A DNA stretch of 64,000 nt, taken from positions 8,125,267-8,189,266 of the forward strand of contig CM055111.1 of assembly GCA_029204225.1 (NCBI GenBank), given 5' to 3'. The notes under the pieces are model-generated. The model was not told the origin of the DNA and ran no database searches. It worked only from the letters and a program-made list of their open reading frames with translations. Numbering within the stretch: position 1 is the first letter of the stretch; each line of letters begins with the position of its first letter. Shown piece by piece: positions 1 to 10,126 of the stretch. The stretch is from Diphasiastrum complanatum (Eukaryota > Streptophyta > Lycopodiopsida > Lycopodiales > Lycopodiaceae). The position numbers were made by a program, and so were the translations under genes.

Positions 1-1809
1 TTTTCACAATTTTGTAAAAACTAGCATGTAAAATCCGGCTGTTAATGGTAAAAATGGCACAAAATTTGCCTATAGATAGCCCGCCCGAAAAGTGGCTAGA
101 GAAAATTTTGCGGGTCTTAGAAATGGACGATATAGATATTTTACGGCTTTTAAAATTAGCCAGTTGTAAAAGATAGTCGGCAATGACCGTGCTAAACGTT
201 TCGCCATGTACTTTGTCACTTTTTGCTAATACATAATTACCGAGTGTTTTGTAAGAGGAAAACCGGTCTACCAAAGATATCCCTAGTGATGAGTGCCACA
301 AAAAAGACAGTGCAAATAGAAATATTGGCAATGGGAAAAGGATTTGAAATGGCAAGAAGGGCCTTGAAGGGCATGAAAAGCATGAAGAATGGCAAGCTTG
401 CATTGTGAAGGGGGACCATTGGGTTTGGTCTGAATAAAGCTATGCTTGCACTCCTTGATTGTTGGATGCTAATGTATTGTTCAAAGACGTGTGGTTAAGG
501 TCGGAAGGGAGAGAATTGAAGGTTGGGTTGGGTGAGAGAGAAGAGATATGAGAGGAGTGGGTTGTAAGGGCATTTGAGAGTGTGGCCTTTGTGGAGGAGG
601 GTGATTGTTTTGCTTTTTGCTTTGTGTATTTGGTTGTGAATGAGTAGAAACATTGTCTTGTTATGAATGCTTGTGGTTTGCAACATTGGCAAGCGAGGAG
701 GAGGGACCGTTGCACTCATGCACTTGACCAAGTGTCCCCGTGAGCATATGACACATGTCTCGTTGACCGGTCAACTCCTACTTTTTAGGAGATCAATCCA
801 GCAGCCTCTAATTAAGAGCAGTACCCTATACCAGAAATTAAGCAAGACAACAAGCTATCAAAAACCTGCTATTTACATTCTCTTACAAAACAACCATAGG
901 CTGGTGTAAGCCATTTTAATATTTACAATTTACAAGTCCAAGTGTTCACACTGAGGCAAGAATATAAGTTCACCCCCCACCTCCCATACTGCTACTGCTA
1001 CGCAATAGCAGCTTGTTGATGCTGCTACATAGCAGCCCTCTGAGATTGAGCGCTCCGGTTTTGCACCCAATCACTCCTAACCCTTTGCTAGACACAAAAT
1101 TTACAACAGTTCTAAGGTCGGAGATTGATTCATTCCTATTTGGCAGCTTATGGAAGAATTCAGGAAAGAATTCAAGGGATTGAGAAGTGAAGAGGGATTT
1201 TTACAAAGTCATTGAAGAAGCTTATAACATAGAAGGGCCCTATGGAAGCGAAATATTTTGTTTACAAGAGAAGCAGGGCTCCCCATCTCACACCACAACA
1301 AAGATTCAAGAACTAGAGTCTCAGATCACTCAGCAAGGAAACCTCTCTTTGGCAACAATGTTGAAAAAAGGTAGTAAGCTAGGTGCCCCCATTTCATCCG
1401 TTATTCCAGCTACTCTTTCCCAAGAAAAGTCTCGAGCACATAAATCTCTCAACATTAGAGTGTGCAACATTACAGACAACCGAAAATGCACATGAAGAGG
1501 CAAAAGCATTTCCTTTGAGACTACACTAATGCCGAAGTTTTAAATTCAGCTTGGAGAACCACGAGGGATAATGCCACCTTGCTAATTTGCTTTGATTAAC
1601 TTGATACTCATAGGGAGCCATACTACATGGCACTCATATCTACACGAATGATGACCTTAACTATATCCAAGTGGAAGAAAGGATAAAGCCTTTCCAAGTG
1701 GCTAAGACATCGGGTAGACGAGTGATTCTTTTGGCTAGATCCGATATATTGATCATGTATCCAACAACTCCCAAAAATAGGGAGTCGGGACCCCACCCAC
1801 ACCGCCTAC
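1..1809. other. Unassigned DNA, no supported gene
   Basis: No recognisable protein domain or element boundary was found here. The longest plus-strand frame, 1187-1495 (102 codons), encodes a charged, Gln/Glu-rich peptide containing ELESQITQQ. It resembles no family I know and has no convincing start context. The plus-strand frame at 223-408 is short and basic and is also unrecognised. Base composition and broken frames look like old repeat DNA. Around 1625-1655 the plus strand can read GTHIYTNDDL, which could be a scrap of the LINE endonuclease seen just downstream. Confidence 0.4.
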
Positions 1810-2133
1810 AAATTGGGGTGTGGAATTGTAATGGCATCCATTCATTGTCGGGAGTTGGAGGTTTTACAAGTTTTCTTTGGATCTTTCTATGGATGTTGTC
1901 AAATATGTAGAGTGCAAACATATATTTCTCACTGGTGATTTCAATGCCAAGACAGCCTCACGACAATCGGATTTCCATGATATTATTCATCATCTTCGCT
2001 TACGGGACCTTGATAGAGACGACTTAGGAGTTATTAGGACATTTGACGATAGTTTGGGACCTATTAATACATATGGAGACTATTTTCTGCAGCTAGGAGA
2101 AGCTCATGAGTACAATGGCCTATCTTGTTGGCC
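1810..2133 (+). pseudogene. LINE (non-LTR retrotransposon) endonuclease fragment
   Basis: This is a decayed apurinic-type endonuclease domain of a plant LINE ORF2. The plus strand reads IGVWNCNGI near 1818-1845, matching the N-terminal strand of exonuclease/endonuclease/phosphatase domains. After a frame change it reads LDLSMDVVKYVECKHIFLTG and then GDFNAKTA (about 1875-1955), the GDFN catalytic motif. Further on it gives NTYGDYFLQLGEAHE near 2065-2110, the usual segment before the DH motif. The middle of the domain is missing, and no reverse transcriptase follows. It is a short internally deleted relic. The family assignment rests on the ordered motifs; the subfamily cannot be given. Confidence 0.7.
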
Positions 2134-2297
2134 TCTATGTAGACCGCTCTATCAAGAGTCTCTTTCCCACACAAAAATCCATTAGAGTCACAACCTCCTT
2201 CGTCACCACTTCCCTCCACATCGCTGCTCTCTGGCCTTCCCTTCCAAACCTCATAAAAACAAAAAGTCCACTTTCTGTATAAACCCATACCCTATGG

Positions 2298-2375
2298 GAC
2301 ATCCTGAGCTCACTATATGATGTGAGGGACGTGACTTCCAAGTTGCATCTCAAAAGAAAATTCTTTACACTCAAG
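2298..2375 (+). pseudogene. Ty1/copia gag scrap
   Basis: The plus strand reads DILSSLYDVRDVTSKLHLKR and continues KFFTLKMS, the mid-gag motif of plant copia elements. The same stretch occurs at about 45958-46040 in the copia element at 44.5-50.9 kb (DILSTLYEVRDIAPKLHL), so this is a relic of the same or a sister family. Only about 26 codons are recognisable. It lies directly after the LINE fragment and before a gypsy LTR, showing layered insertions. Confidence 0.7.
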
Positions 2376-2501
2376 ATGTCGATTTGTATGGCCAATAGCC
2401 TTCTCCAAGAACACAATAGAGGGAAAAAGTTAGGAAGCAAAGTAAAAACTGGAACTGAGTAAGCTCGACTCTCCTCCCACACACTCTTAGATCGAAAGGG
2501 C

Positions 2502-2807
2502 TGGGTACCTACCTAGTTGGCCACTCCATGCGCTTGCCACTTAGCACTTGCTAACCCGGGCTCGCCCACATGGCTAGGTAGTCACCTGTACCCCCTAAAC
2601 CCTCAGACCCCACTGGGCCAATTACTAGACTCGGGATACTACGTGACCTTAATTGTGTACCTGACCCCTCGGCTACCAATATAACTGGTAGCACTGTGGG
2701 TCCACTAGCCACTTCCCTTGGAACCCTCCTATCCGGTAATTACAACGGGTCGGGTCCCACCTAGCATGGAAGGCTACTCTTTACGGTACTAATGATGCCC
2801 TAACACA
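2502..2807 (-). repeat. Probable 3' LTR of gypsy element G0
   Basis: Read on the minus strand, this begins TGTGTTAGGG directly after a purine tract and can end GGTACCCA at 2502, giving TG...CA ends and about 306 bp. The left end is inferred only from the TG/CA rule; no second copy is present in the window to prove it. The right end is well supported because a polypurine tract and a gypsy chromodomain abut it. Confidence 0.6.
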
Positions 2808-2819
2808 CTTCCCCCGGGC
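2808..2819 (-). promoter_or_regulatory. Polypurine tract of G0
   Basis: On the minus strand this reads GCCCGGGGGAAG immediately before the LTR start. Its position between the pol end and the TG of the LTR is that of a plus-strand primer (PPT). Confidence 0.6.
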
Positions 2820-3822
2820 ACCCGTAAAAGCTCTCGGCCTCAAAAGTTGCTTCTTCGGCAAGGAAGGTAGGATATCTTTTATGAAGAACCTCGGCTCACT
2901 CCCAGGTAGCCTCCTCGGTTGTCTAATCCTTCCACTTCACGAGATACTCCTTGCAGATCGTATGCCTCAACCTACGTCCCCGTGTATCTTGAATTTCTTC
3001 TGACTCATGTGGCAAAGACCTAAATTCCTTGAAGGATAATCTCCGTCCTTGAGCACTCTCTTCAGTCTACTAACATGGAACATTGGGTGAACCTTGGACC
3101 CTTCTGGCAAAGCCAGTTTATAAGCCGAGCTTCCAACACTCTTTAGTACCGCAAATGGTCCACAATATCTAGGAGATAAGTTCGGACACTTACGTCTCCG
3201 CAGAGTTTCAGATTTCTCTAGAACTCGCAAATAAACTTCATCTCCTTCCTTAAAGGCTACTACCCTACTGGTTTTATCCGCATAATGTCGAGATCACACT
3301 TGCATCTGTTGGACATTCTCTCTAGCAATCTTTAACATCCAACATGTCTTGGAGAAAATCCTTGACAGTTTGTATCTGCTCTCTCTCGAGTCCCACTGCC
3401 ATTGGGGCTCGAGGTTGATACCCGTACATCAACATGAATGCACTATACCAAGTGGTATCATGCTTCAAGCTATTATAGGCAAACTCCAACAACGGAAGAT
3501 ATTCTTCCCAGTTAGACTGTTTGCTACTCACATAAGCTCTCAACATATATTCTAGGACTTGGTTGACTCTTTCTGTTTGACCATCCGTCTATGAGTGGTT
3601 AGAAGTACCCCTTTATAGCTTAGTTTCTAACTTAAGAAACACCTCTTGCCAAAAATTGCTAGTAAACTCAGGATCTCTATCACTAACAATACTTGACGGA
3701 AGTCCATAGAGCCTATAAATATTTTCGATGAAGAACCTGTGGCTAACTCAGGCGCCCTCACTGTAGTCTTAGTTGGGATAAACCTGACCATTTTAGTCAA
3801 CCTATCCATGATTACTAATAGA
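2820..3822 (-). pseudogene. Gypsy G0 integrase and chromodomain, decayed
   Basis: This minus-strand remnant is the 3' half of a Ty3/gypsy (chromovirus-type) polyprotein. From its N-terminal side it shows the integrase core (VIMDRLTKMVRFIPT near 3760-3820), then [20 protein letters not shown] (about 3450-3500), then the C-terminal barrel (NLSPRYCGPFAVLKSVGSSA, VHPMFHVSRLKRVL at about 3050-3190), and finally a chromodomain (EYLVKWK...EEATWE at about 2890-2950) ending at the PPT. Frames change between blocks and the chromodomain carries stops, so it is dead. Reverse transcriptase, protease and gag are absent. The integrase is cut at 3822, where a fragment of a different LTR begins. Confidence 0.85.
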
Positions 3823-4097
3823 ATCCCCAGCGTCATGCCGGTCATTGCTAAAGCACAAACAGGTGACAAACGCTATGTTACCGCCCAACCATAGAGGTAC
3901 TACCACCTCACTCCCCTGCACTAGAGCTATAGACCAACATCAAGCAAGCTCAGATCTCCTGTAAGCCATGGTGTCCCATACCACCAAGAATTACCCTCGA
4001 CCCTCGCCTACCTACATCCTGAGGCCTGGATAATCGTCCTGACCTGACCAACAGTGGAAGAGCTCTTCATTCTCCAGGAGAAAATGAATACCAAGCT
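3822..4097 (-). repeat. Fragment of another gypsy LTR (3' part)
   Basis: This block matches 40802-41075 closely along its whole length (TAGAATCCCC..., a shared AAGAGCTCTTCATTCTC segment). There it forms the 3' half of a complete 518-bp LTR read on the minus strand. Here the LTR's other half is missing on this side. Instead the block is joined at about 4097 to a chromodomain/LTR piece pointing the other way. Confidence 0.7.
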
Positions 4098-4266
4098 TAT
4101 CTTACAATCCCTAAGGATTCAAAGGTACTTTGGACGGGAAAATGCCATAAGCTTTCTCCTCGTTACACGTTGGAAGGGCAAGTCAGATGATGAGGACACT
4201 TGGAAGAGAGAAGACTATTTAAGATTGAACTTCCCTAGTTTGCTCCCATTAGGAGGAGACTCTTAA
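4098..4266 (+). pseudogene. Gypsy chromodomain tail (plus strand)
   Basis: The plus strand reads ILQSLRIQRYFGRENAISFL, then VTRWKGKSDDEDTWKRED, then a stop in TCT-TAA at 4261-4266. This is the C-terminal chromodomain of a gypsy polyprotein (W-K-G...D-TWE pattern). It is followed at once by a PPT and an LTR start, so it is the genuine 3' end of an element running left to right, opposite to its neighbours. Only the tail remains. The same tail, with an internal stop, is found on the minus strand at 41334-41440. Confidence 0.8.
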
Positions 4267-4278
4267 AGGGGGAGAGAA
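4265..4278 (+). promoter_or_regulatory. Polypurine tract
   Basis: AAAGGGGGAGAGAA lies immediately before an LTR starting TGTTACGTACCC, in the correct place after the chromodomain stop. Confidence 0.75.
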
Positions 4279-4485
4279 TGTTACGTACCCATAAGGGCAC
4301 ACAACATGAAACATGAGGTGATGGTCTCTTTATGGGATGAAACGCTGATCTGGAGCTATAAGTCTTTTGGGTGCCATGTGTCAATGTCTTATTGGCTCGC
4401 AGTGACTCGTTGTTATGGACCTGCGCAAGTCTGCACACACCCAGGTTTCGACCTCAATTTCTAGAGGTGATCAACTGCGGTTAGC
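4279..4485 (+). repeat. 5' portion of gypsy LTR
   Basis: It starts TGTTACGTACCCATAAGGGC and matches the reverse complement of about 41150-41317 up to roughly 4437. The LTR is cut near 4485, where minus-strand gypsy G1 sequence begins. Confidence 0.7.
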
Positions 4486-4489
4486 ATAA

Positions 4490-5295
4490 AGCTGAGCTCT
4501 ATCCTGAGCGGTTTTTATGCTTTCCTTGGCCACTAGCAGCATTTATTGCATATCTTGCAGGAAATCTACTGCAGCTTGCACCTTGAGACCTTTGAGTCCG
4601 ACCAAAACTAGCTGAAAGCCATACATCAACATAACAGACTGAATCCGATGGCAGAATGCTTGGTACTATTGTACACGAACTCAACCATTGGGAGATACTT
4701 TTCTCAATCAAACTGTCGGTGAGAAATATATCCTCTAAGCATATCTTCCAACGTCTGGTTGACACGTTCTGTCTGCCCATCAGATTCTGGGCGATCTGAA
4801 GAACTAAGACTAAGGGTTCTTTCAAGTTTTTCAAAAACTACTTGCTAGAACTTGCCAGTGAACTTGGAGTCTCGATCAGTAACAATATCATTTGGCAAAC
4901 CATACAATCTGAACAACTTTTCAACGAAAAGCTTGGCTAGTTCAGATGCCTTGACAGTTAATTTAGTTGGTATAAATTGCGCCATCTTGGTTAGCCTGTC
5001 AACCACCACCCAAATGGCATCATGATCACTCCGGGTTTTAGGGAGTCCAACCACAAAATCCATTGAAATACTTTTCCATTTTTTGGTGGGAATGTCCAAG
5101 GGATGTAGAAGACCCGCAACTTTGAGTCTTTTTGCTTTATTTTGCTGGCATTGTTCACAACCTTGAATGTATGCCTCGACATGACCTTTCATCTTAGGCC
5201 AGAAGAAATTCTGCCTAACAAGGTCAAGTGTCCTCTGTATGTCTGGGTGACTAGCACAAGGGTTGTCATGACACTGCTATAGGATTTGGGCCTGC
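4490..5295 (-). pseudogene. Gypsy G1 integrase
   Basis: On the minus strand the zinc-binding region (CHDNPCASHPDIQRTLDLV, then CEQCQQNK) lies at about 5130-5270. The integrase core follows ([54 protein letters not shown]) down to 4845, with the first two catalytic acidic residues visible (MDF, DRD context). A frame change near 4840 precedes a badly worn C-terminal part (4499-4834) that corresponds to [19 protein letters not shown]-type sequence. No chromodomain or LTR follows on this side, because it is interrupted at 4490 by the inverted LTR fragment. It is non-functional. Confidence 0.85.
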
Positions 5296-5940
5296 AAGTC
5301 TTCCCTATCTAGCACAAAAGCCTTTCCCTTTCAGAAAAGCAAGCCATTCCTTATGGAATAGTCTTCAAGTATCTTATCATTTCAGGATCGCTTGGGATCC
5401 TGCATCCCAAGGTCATCACTAGATCTAGAATTTCCTATCAGGACATCTAGCCAGATGCGACCGAAAAAGCTATCTGTTCAACAAAGATCCCGTAGTGAAA
5501 GATACAAATCAGATTGGATCTCAGCAAAGCATAACTGATGTAACCTGATCTAAGATCAATCTTGGAGAAATACTTACCTCCATTCAGACAATAAATATGG
5601 GAAATCTGTTCTTGATGGTTAAATCATTTAACTTCTAAATGTCACCACACAAACGTGTGCCTCCATCCTTTTTACTAACTAAAAGGATTGGTGCTCCCTA
5701 AGGGGACTTATTAGGCCGAATATGGCCCATCCTAAGGAGTTCTTGTAACTGCTTACTCTTCCTTGATGCTAACCCTGTATGGAAAAAGAGATACAGATTG
5801 GCTTCCAGGAAGCAACTCAATCTGATGGTCAACACTCCTTTGGGGAGGTAGGCCATAAGAAAAAACATCGCTATATTCTTGCCTAAGCTTGTTAAGCTAG
5901 GTAGGCTTCCAATGAATGTTTCCCTAATGTTAGATATATG
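5296..5940 (-). pseudogene. Gypsy G1 reverse transcriptase remnant
   Basis: Minus-strand motifs in order are: YGLPPQRSVDHQIELLPGSQ (about 5790-5860), LQELLRMGHIRPNKSP (about 5700-5750), GAPILLVSKKDGGTRLCGDI then a stop (about 5640-5695), LNDLTIKNRFP, and YFSKIDLRSGY (about 5530-5575). These are the fingers and early palm of a gypsy RT. The FLDD/YVDD active-site block, connection and RNase H are missing between here and the integrase zinc finger at 5290, so an internal deletion joins RT to integrase. Several in-frame stops are present. Confidence 0.8.
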
Positions 5941-5958
5941 TGTGAGAGAAATAACACT

Positions 5959-6510
5959 TCAGGGATTATTTAAAGGCACATTCAAAGGCAAATGCGATAA
6001 TTCAATATTTAGAATCTGGACTGCATGGTCATCCACATAAATTTCATCTTTCAAGAAACAAAGATAAACTTTATTACCAGAATCTTTCAAATATTCAACA
6101 ACTTCTAAAGCAAAAACCATAGGATCAAAAGGCCTATTTACATCGCCTTGTAGCTCAAACAACGAGCCCTTATACAAAAAAGAAATACTATGAGTAACAT
6201 AATCCTTTCTTAAAGACTCATTTTTAGAATAAAACCATTCTTTTCTTAAGATTATGTCTACGCTATCCAAATTCATGATATGACAATCTAGCGGTTCAAC
6301 ATAATCCTGAATCTAAAGCGGTAGTTGAGGAACATCCCAAACTTGGCGATCTTCCCCTGATGCCATTTTCACCACATCAAGTGATTACTTGGTGCGGTAG
6401 CTGCCTTGAGCTTCTACACCAGCTTAGCATTTATGAAGTTATGTGTGGAACCATCATAAAAAAGAACAGTCACAGTTTGGCGTCCTACGACTCCATTCAT
6501 ATGAATGAGA
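5959..6510 (-). pseudogene. Gypsy G1 aspartic protease region
   Basis: The minus strand at about 6395-6460 reads LFYDGSTHNFINAKLV, the retropepsin active-site segment with DGST in place of the usual DSGAT. After a frame break, 5959-6276 continues with MNLDSVDIILRKEWFYSKN (the LG-x-DW-type end of the protease) and a linker to RT. A near-identical copy, better preserved across the active site, lies at 21938-22500. Downstream it runs into the RT remnant. Confidence 0.75.
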
Positions 6511-7509
6511 TCGTGGGGGCCAAAAATAGTTTATTAAAGGATAAGTCAACAAAAGAAATATTAGAATTACTTGGCGCTTTAAAGGATTTCGATTGCCTGC
6601 CAGATTTATTTTGCTTTTTCTTTGGACAATGTTTTGGCAGATGCCCCTTCTCCATACAGGAAAAGCACAAGTCGTTGGTTCTCGCGTTGTCAAAATCCGC
6701 GCGATCCAACTTGACGCGCTTTTTTCCGCCTTGGGAATCGGTGTCCGTCTTGTCTCTGCACCGCTTCTTGAAAATTTTCTTTTCTTTTTGTTCAGCCTTG
6801 GGCATACTTTGCTCCTTGCGAGAGGCAAAATCGGCGTCATTGACGATTTCCACAAAGCGAACTGCATCCTTGATAGTTTGCGGTTGGTTACGCCGCACTT
6901 CTAGTTGAAATTCTTTCGAAAGCCCCAATATAAAGTGTAGTTTAAACAGGATAGGATCGATTCGCAAAGCGAATCGGGGCAAAATCTCTTGGAATGCTTG
7001 GATATAGGCATCTAACGGTCTAGTACCCATCTGCACGGTGGCGAAATGCCGCCAATGCTCAAAGTCATCCAACATCGAAAGCAAAGTCGTTATAAAGGCT
7101 TCTTGAAAGGCATCCATGTAGAAGGGGCAACAGCCCTCTCCTTCAGATCTTGCCACCAAGTGAACGCCTTGCCACGTAAAAACATGAGAGCAGAATTAAT
7201 CTTTGTACTATCAGGCACATCGTGCATGGAAAAATGACTATTCCACCGATCGAGCCATGACAATACCACATCGGGAAGCCGAACCTTCTTTTCACCTGAA
7301 AAGAATTCCGGATTAAACATTGGATCAACACCAGCGGACCGCAAGTGCGTCGAAGAATGCCACTCTTGCTCGGTCGCGGCATGCTTGGCTTGCATGTCCA
7401 AGATTTGGTTTTGCAGCAAGTTCAAAGCCTGAACAAGTTGATTAGTATCTACATCAGGAGGAGGTGGTAGTGAAGACGGTCCTCCACCCAAGGGCATAGC
7501 AGGATCCAT
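6497..7509 (-). pseudogene. Gypsy G1 gag with CCHC zinc knuckle
   Basis: Translation begins MDPAMPLGGGPSSLPPPPDV at 7509. The gag capsid-like region follows (FFSGEKKVRLPDVVLSWLDR, ALMFLRGKAFTWWQDLK). After a frame change near 7100-7160 it continues FQEAFITTLLSMLDDFEHWR and GTRPLDAYIQAFQEILPRF. A Lys/Arg-rich stretch leads to a zinc knuckle CFSCMEKGHLPKHC (about 6635-6680). The order of coat domain then CCHC knuckle is that of Ty3/gypsy gag. The copy at 22500-23469 is very similar and shares the frame-change zone. The -1/+1 break at the same place in both copies was either inherited or is a programmed shift; mutation is more likely. Confidence 0.85.
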
Positions 7510-7683
7510 GGGGCGCTAAGGAAGGAGACAAAGAAAAAACTACAAGAGATTTGCAACAAAATGGCTTAGAGAGCTTGAGAGAACTACTCAAGGAGACTAG
7601 GCCACAATTAAGCTCCTCAATGATGGAAATGGAGTCTTTACCCCCCATCCCCCTCCTTTTCCTTCCTAAAAAGCGTTGTTGGG
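7510..7683 (-). other. Gypsy G1 leader between LTR and gag
   Basis: Untranslated leader of the gag unit. Compared with the homologous leader at 23470-23721 it lacks roughly 115 bp next to the LTR, including the LTR's terminal 40 bp and any primer-binding site. This unit could therefore not prime minus-strand synthesis. Confidence 0.6.
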
Positions 7684-7985
7684 CATAGAGCCTAAAACTG
7701 CCTGTGCACATAGACATGCAAGGTCCTAACTCCCCTATACATAGATTCATCTAGAATAAAGTCTCTATGCATGGATCCTCTATTCATAGAATTGTTATTG
7801 ATAACTCTACACATGCATACTTTGTACTAACTCCATTTAGTGTGTTTTGGGCCTCACAAGGATATTAGTTACTTCTGGGTCACGTCCAGTATGACGTGGT
7901 ATACCTAACAGCTTGATTCATTGGAGTGTTGTGTATCCAAGACTAGGAGTATACTGAATCCTATGTACTGGTCATGGACATAACA
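7684..7985 (-). repeat. Shared gypsy LTR (truncated), G1 locus
   Basis: On the minus strand it starts TGTTATGTCC at 7985. It aligns along its length with the LTR at 23722-24066. The 3' end is deleted at 7684. It has pol plus a PPT on one side (7986 onward) and gag on the other (7509 downward), so it is simultaneously the 3' LTR of one element and the 5' LTR of the next. Confidence 0.8.
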
Positions 7986-7998
7986 TTTCCCCCCCCTT
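7986..7998 (-). promoter_or_regulatory. Polypurine tract, G1 locus
   Basis: The minus strand reads AAGGGGGGGGAAA directly before TGTTATGTCC. The homologous tract at 24067-24078 precedes the second copy of the LTR. Confidence 0.75.
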
Positions 7999-9056
7999 GA
8001 ACTGCTCATGTTCTCAAAAGCTGAACTTAGGAAAATTCTTCTCTACGCTATCAACTCTCTCCCATGAATCATCGTCCTCAGTATAACCTTTCCACCGAAT
8101 TAGGCACTCAGAGATAGAACGACTTCTCAATTGTTTATCTCTAAATGGGTGGATAGTTTGTAATGCTTCCCTGTACGTAACGGCTTACAATCTTTTGGAA
8201 TCCTAAGGTATACCCACTCATCAACTTTGAAATATCTTGGAGCTCTTAAAATCCATATAGTGTTTAACTCTATCCTGAGCACTACGGATACTATCCTTAG
8301 CCACTTGCAACATCTCTTGCATATCATGCAGGAAATCAGCAACCTTCTGGATCTTAACAGACTTCATCTCAACATTTATTGGAGATCTAGATTGAAAATC
8401 GTACATATGCATAAAAGCTCAACCTGTAGCAGAATGTTTTCTACTATTATATGCAAACTCAACCAGTGGGAGGTAATCTTCCCAATGAGATTGCCTATGA
8501 GAAAACGTCCTCAAAATAACTTCCATAGTTTGATTAGTCCTTTTTGTCTGGCCATCTGATTCAGGGTGATCAGAAGAACTTAAACTCAGAGAATTTTCCA
8601 ATTTATGGAATACTGCTGACCAAAAGTGACCTGTGAACTTAGGATCTCTATCACTAACAATGTCACTTGGCAGACCATACAACCGAAATAATCTTTCAAC
8701 AAAGATCTGGGCTAAATCAGAAGCCTTTATAGTCGACTTTACTGGTACAAAAGCATCTAACTTTTAACCAATCCACTACAACCCAAATAGAATCATTTTG
8801 TCATTGGGTCTTAAGAAGTCCAACTACAAGATCCATAGATATGCTTTCCCATCTCTTATCAGGGATATCTAACGGATGCAACAAACTACCAACCTTATGG
8901 TGTTCAGCCTTTGCTAGTTGACAGGGCTTGCATTTAATAACATATGACTCGACATATGGTTTGAGCTTTGGCCAATAAAACTCTCTTTTAACCAAGTCAA
9001 AATTTGTGGTGGGATTATATGGATGCAAGTCATCAACAATGTGTCTAATATCGTCC
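7999..9056 (-). pseudogene. Gypsy pol 3' part upstream of shared LTR (G1 locus)
   Basis: Minus-strand blocks, in order from the right, are: integrase zinc region (FDLVKREFYWPKLKPYVESY, CKPCQLAKAEHHKVG; 8880-9000), core start ([20 protein letters not shown]), DRDPKFTGHFWSAVFHKLEN with SDHPESDGQTKRTNQTMEV (8480-8680), and a C-terminal barrel partly deleted compared with 24095-24700. The left end reaches the PPT. The right end stops at about 9056 at a (GT)n array, where RT and everything 5' are missing. It belongs to the same family as the 24.1-27.4 kb pol block. Confidence 0.85.
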
Positions 9057-9061
9057 CATCG

Positions 9062-9085
9062 GTGTGTGTGTGTGTGTGTGTGTGT
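9062..9085. repeat. (GT)n microsatellite
   Basis: Twelve GT units sit exactly at the broken 5' edge of the gypsy pol fragment. Confidence 0.95.
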
Positions 9086-9340
9086 TAATGCGATCTATCA
9101 ATTTCAAAGAGATATGATTGATAAGGTATATGTGATCTCAAAACCATTCGTAGTGTGGGTAATTCAATGTCTAAATCTTGTACTTGAATCTTGTCTAATG
9201 ATACTGATGCATATATCGTGGAATAACTACAAGATCTATGAAATCTATAATGCACATCAAGAAGTTTCAATCATGTTGATGATCATAGATCCACTCATGA
9301 TATCATTGTACCTCTCAAATAACAAGCTTCATCATGCACA

Positions 9341-10023
9341 GCCGCAAATAGAGAGAGAGAGTGGCTCGTGCGCGTCCAACCAAGCTGAAGTCGTAGTGTC
9401 TCGAGGGAGCTGGTGTCTCCAAAAAAAGAGTTCGACGCACGGTCATGTTGGTGATCACAGGATAAGCTCCTTTCTAGATTGACGGTGGTGACCTGGAAAA
9501 GGGAGCACCATCGTATCAAATCTGATCGTTGGATCTCCTTAAATCCACTTGAATTTCAATGGAAGGGGCCTGAAGTGCAATTCACATTGCAACTTCATTA
9601 AAAATTTTCAAAGTGAAAGTTGAGCTGGGTCCCAATTTCATGAAAGGTGAAGTTTCTTCACTTTGAAGAAACAGTTAAAAAACTAGAAAAGTCCCTATTT
9701 TTGGGTCCTTTGTCCGTTTTGACCCAAACGAAAGGCTATAACCTCCAAACGAAGGGCACCCGGATTGTACCTGCAAGTACGGTACAACAAAATAGAGTGA
9801 TTGCAGCAAAAAAAGTGTTCGGAGTGCACCAAAAGTGATTTCACCATTCCATTGGGCACATAGTTGGGAGTTGACGACTGAGTGAATTTCTAAAGGTGAC
9901 ACCAATTTGGCTTTCAATTTGGTGGAAAAGTAGCGAGTGGCCTGGTAAGGGAAAAGGTGAAGGTCATTATTTTCAATTTCTGACATCATAGTTGGCCTCG
10001 GCATACTGCTTTTAGCCTATGAC
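9341..10023. repeat. 683-bp direct repeat, copy 1
   Basis: The unit runs from GCCGCAAATAGAG to AGCCTATGACA and is repeated with the same length and high identity at 10127-10809. It has no sustained reading frame. Its ends are not TG...CA, so it is not a simple LTR pair. A 103-bp spacer separates the copies. Confidence 0.85.
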
Positions 10024-10126
10024 AGAAGTTTCAAGTAGTAGGGCAACCCTATTCTAGGCCTCAGATCGTGCTCAATTTGATCTAAAACAGAGTTTGATCA
10101 AGCTAAAAGTGGGTGGGGTAGACCCG

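Noticed and set aside
6360-6908. Plus-strand 182-codon frame opposite gypsy gag (also 22553-22868)
   Set aside because: Antisense shadow of gag. It is present only because the gag codons lack certain triplets, and it has no domain or start context.
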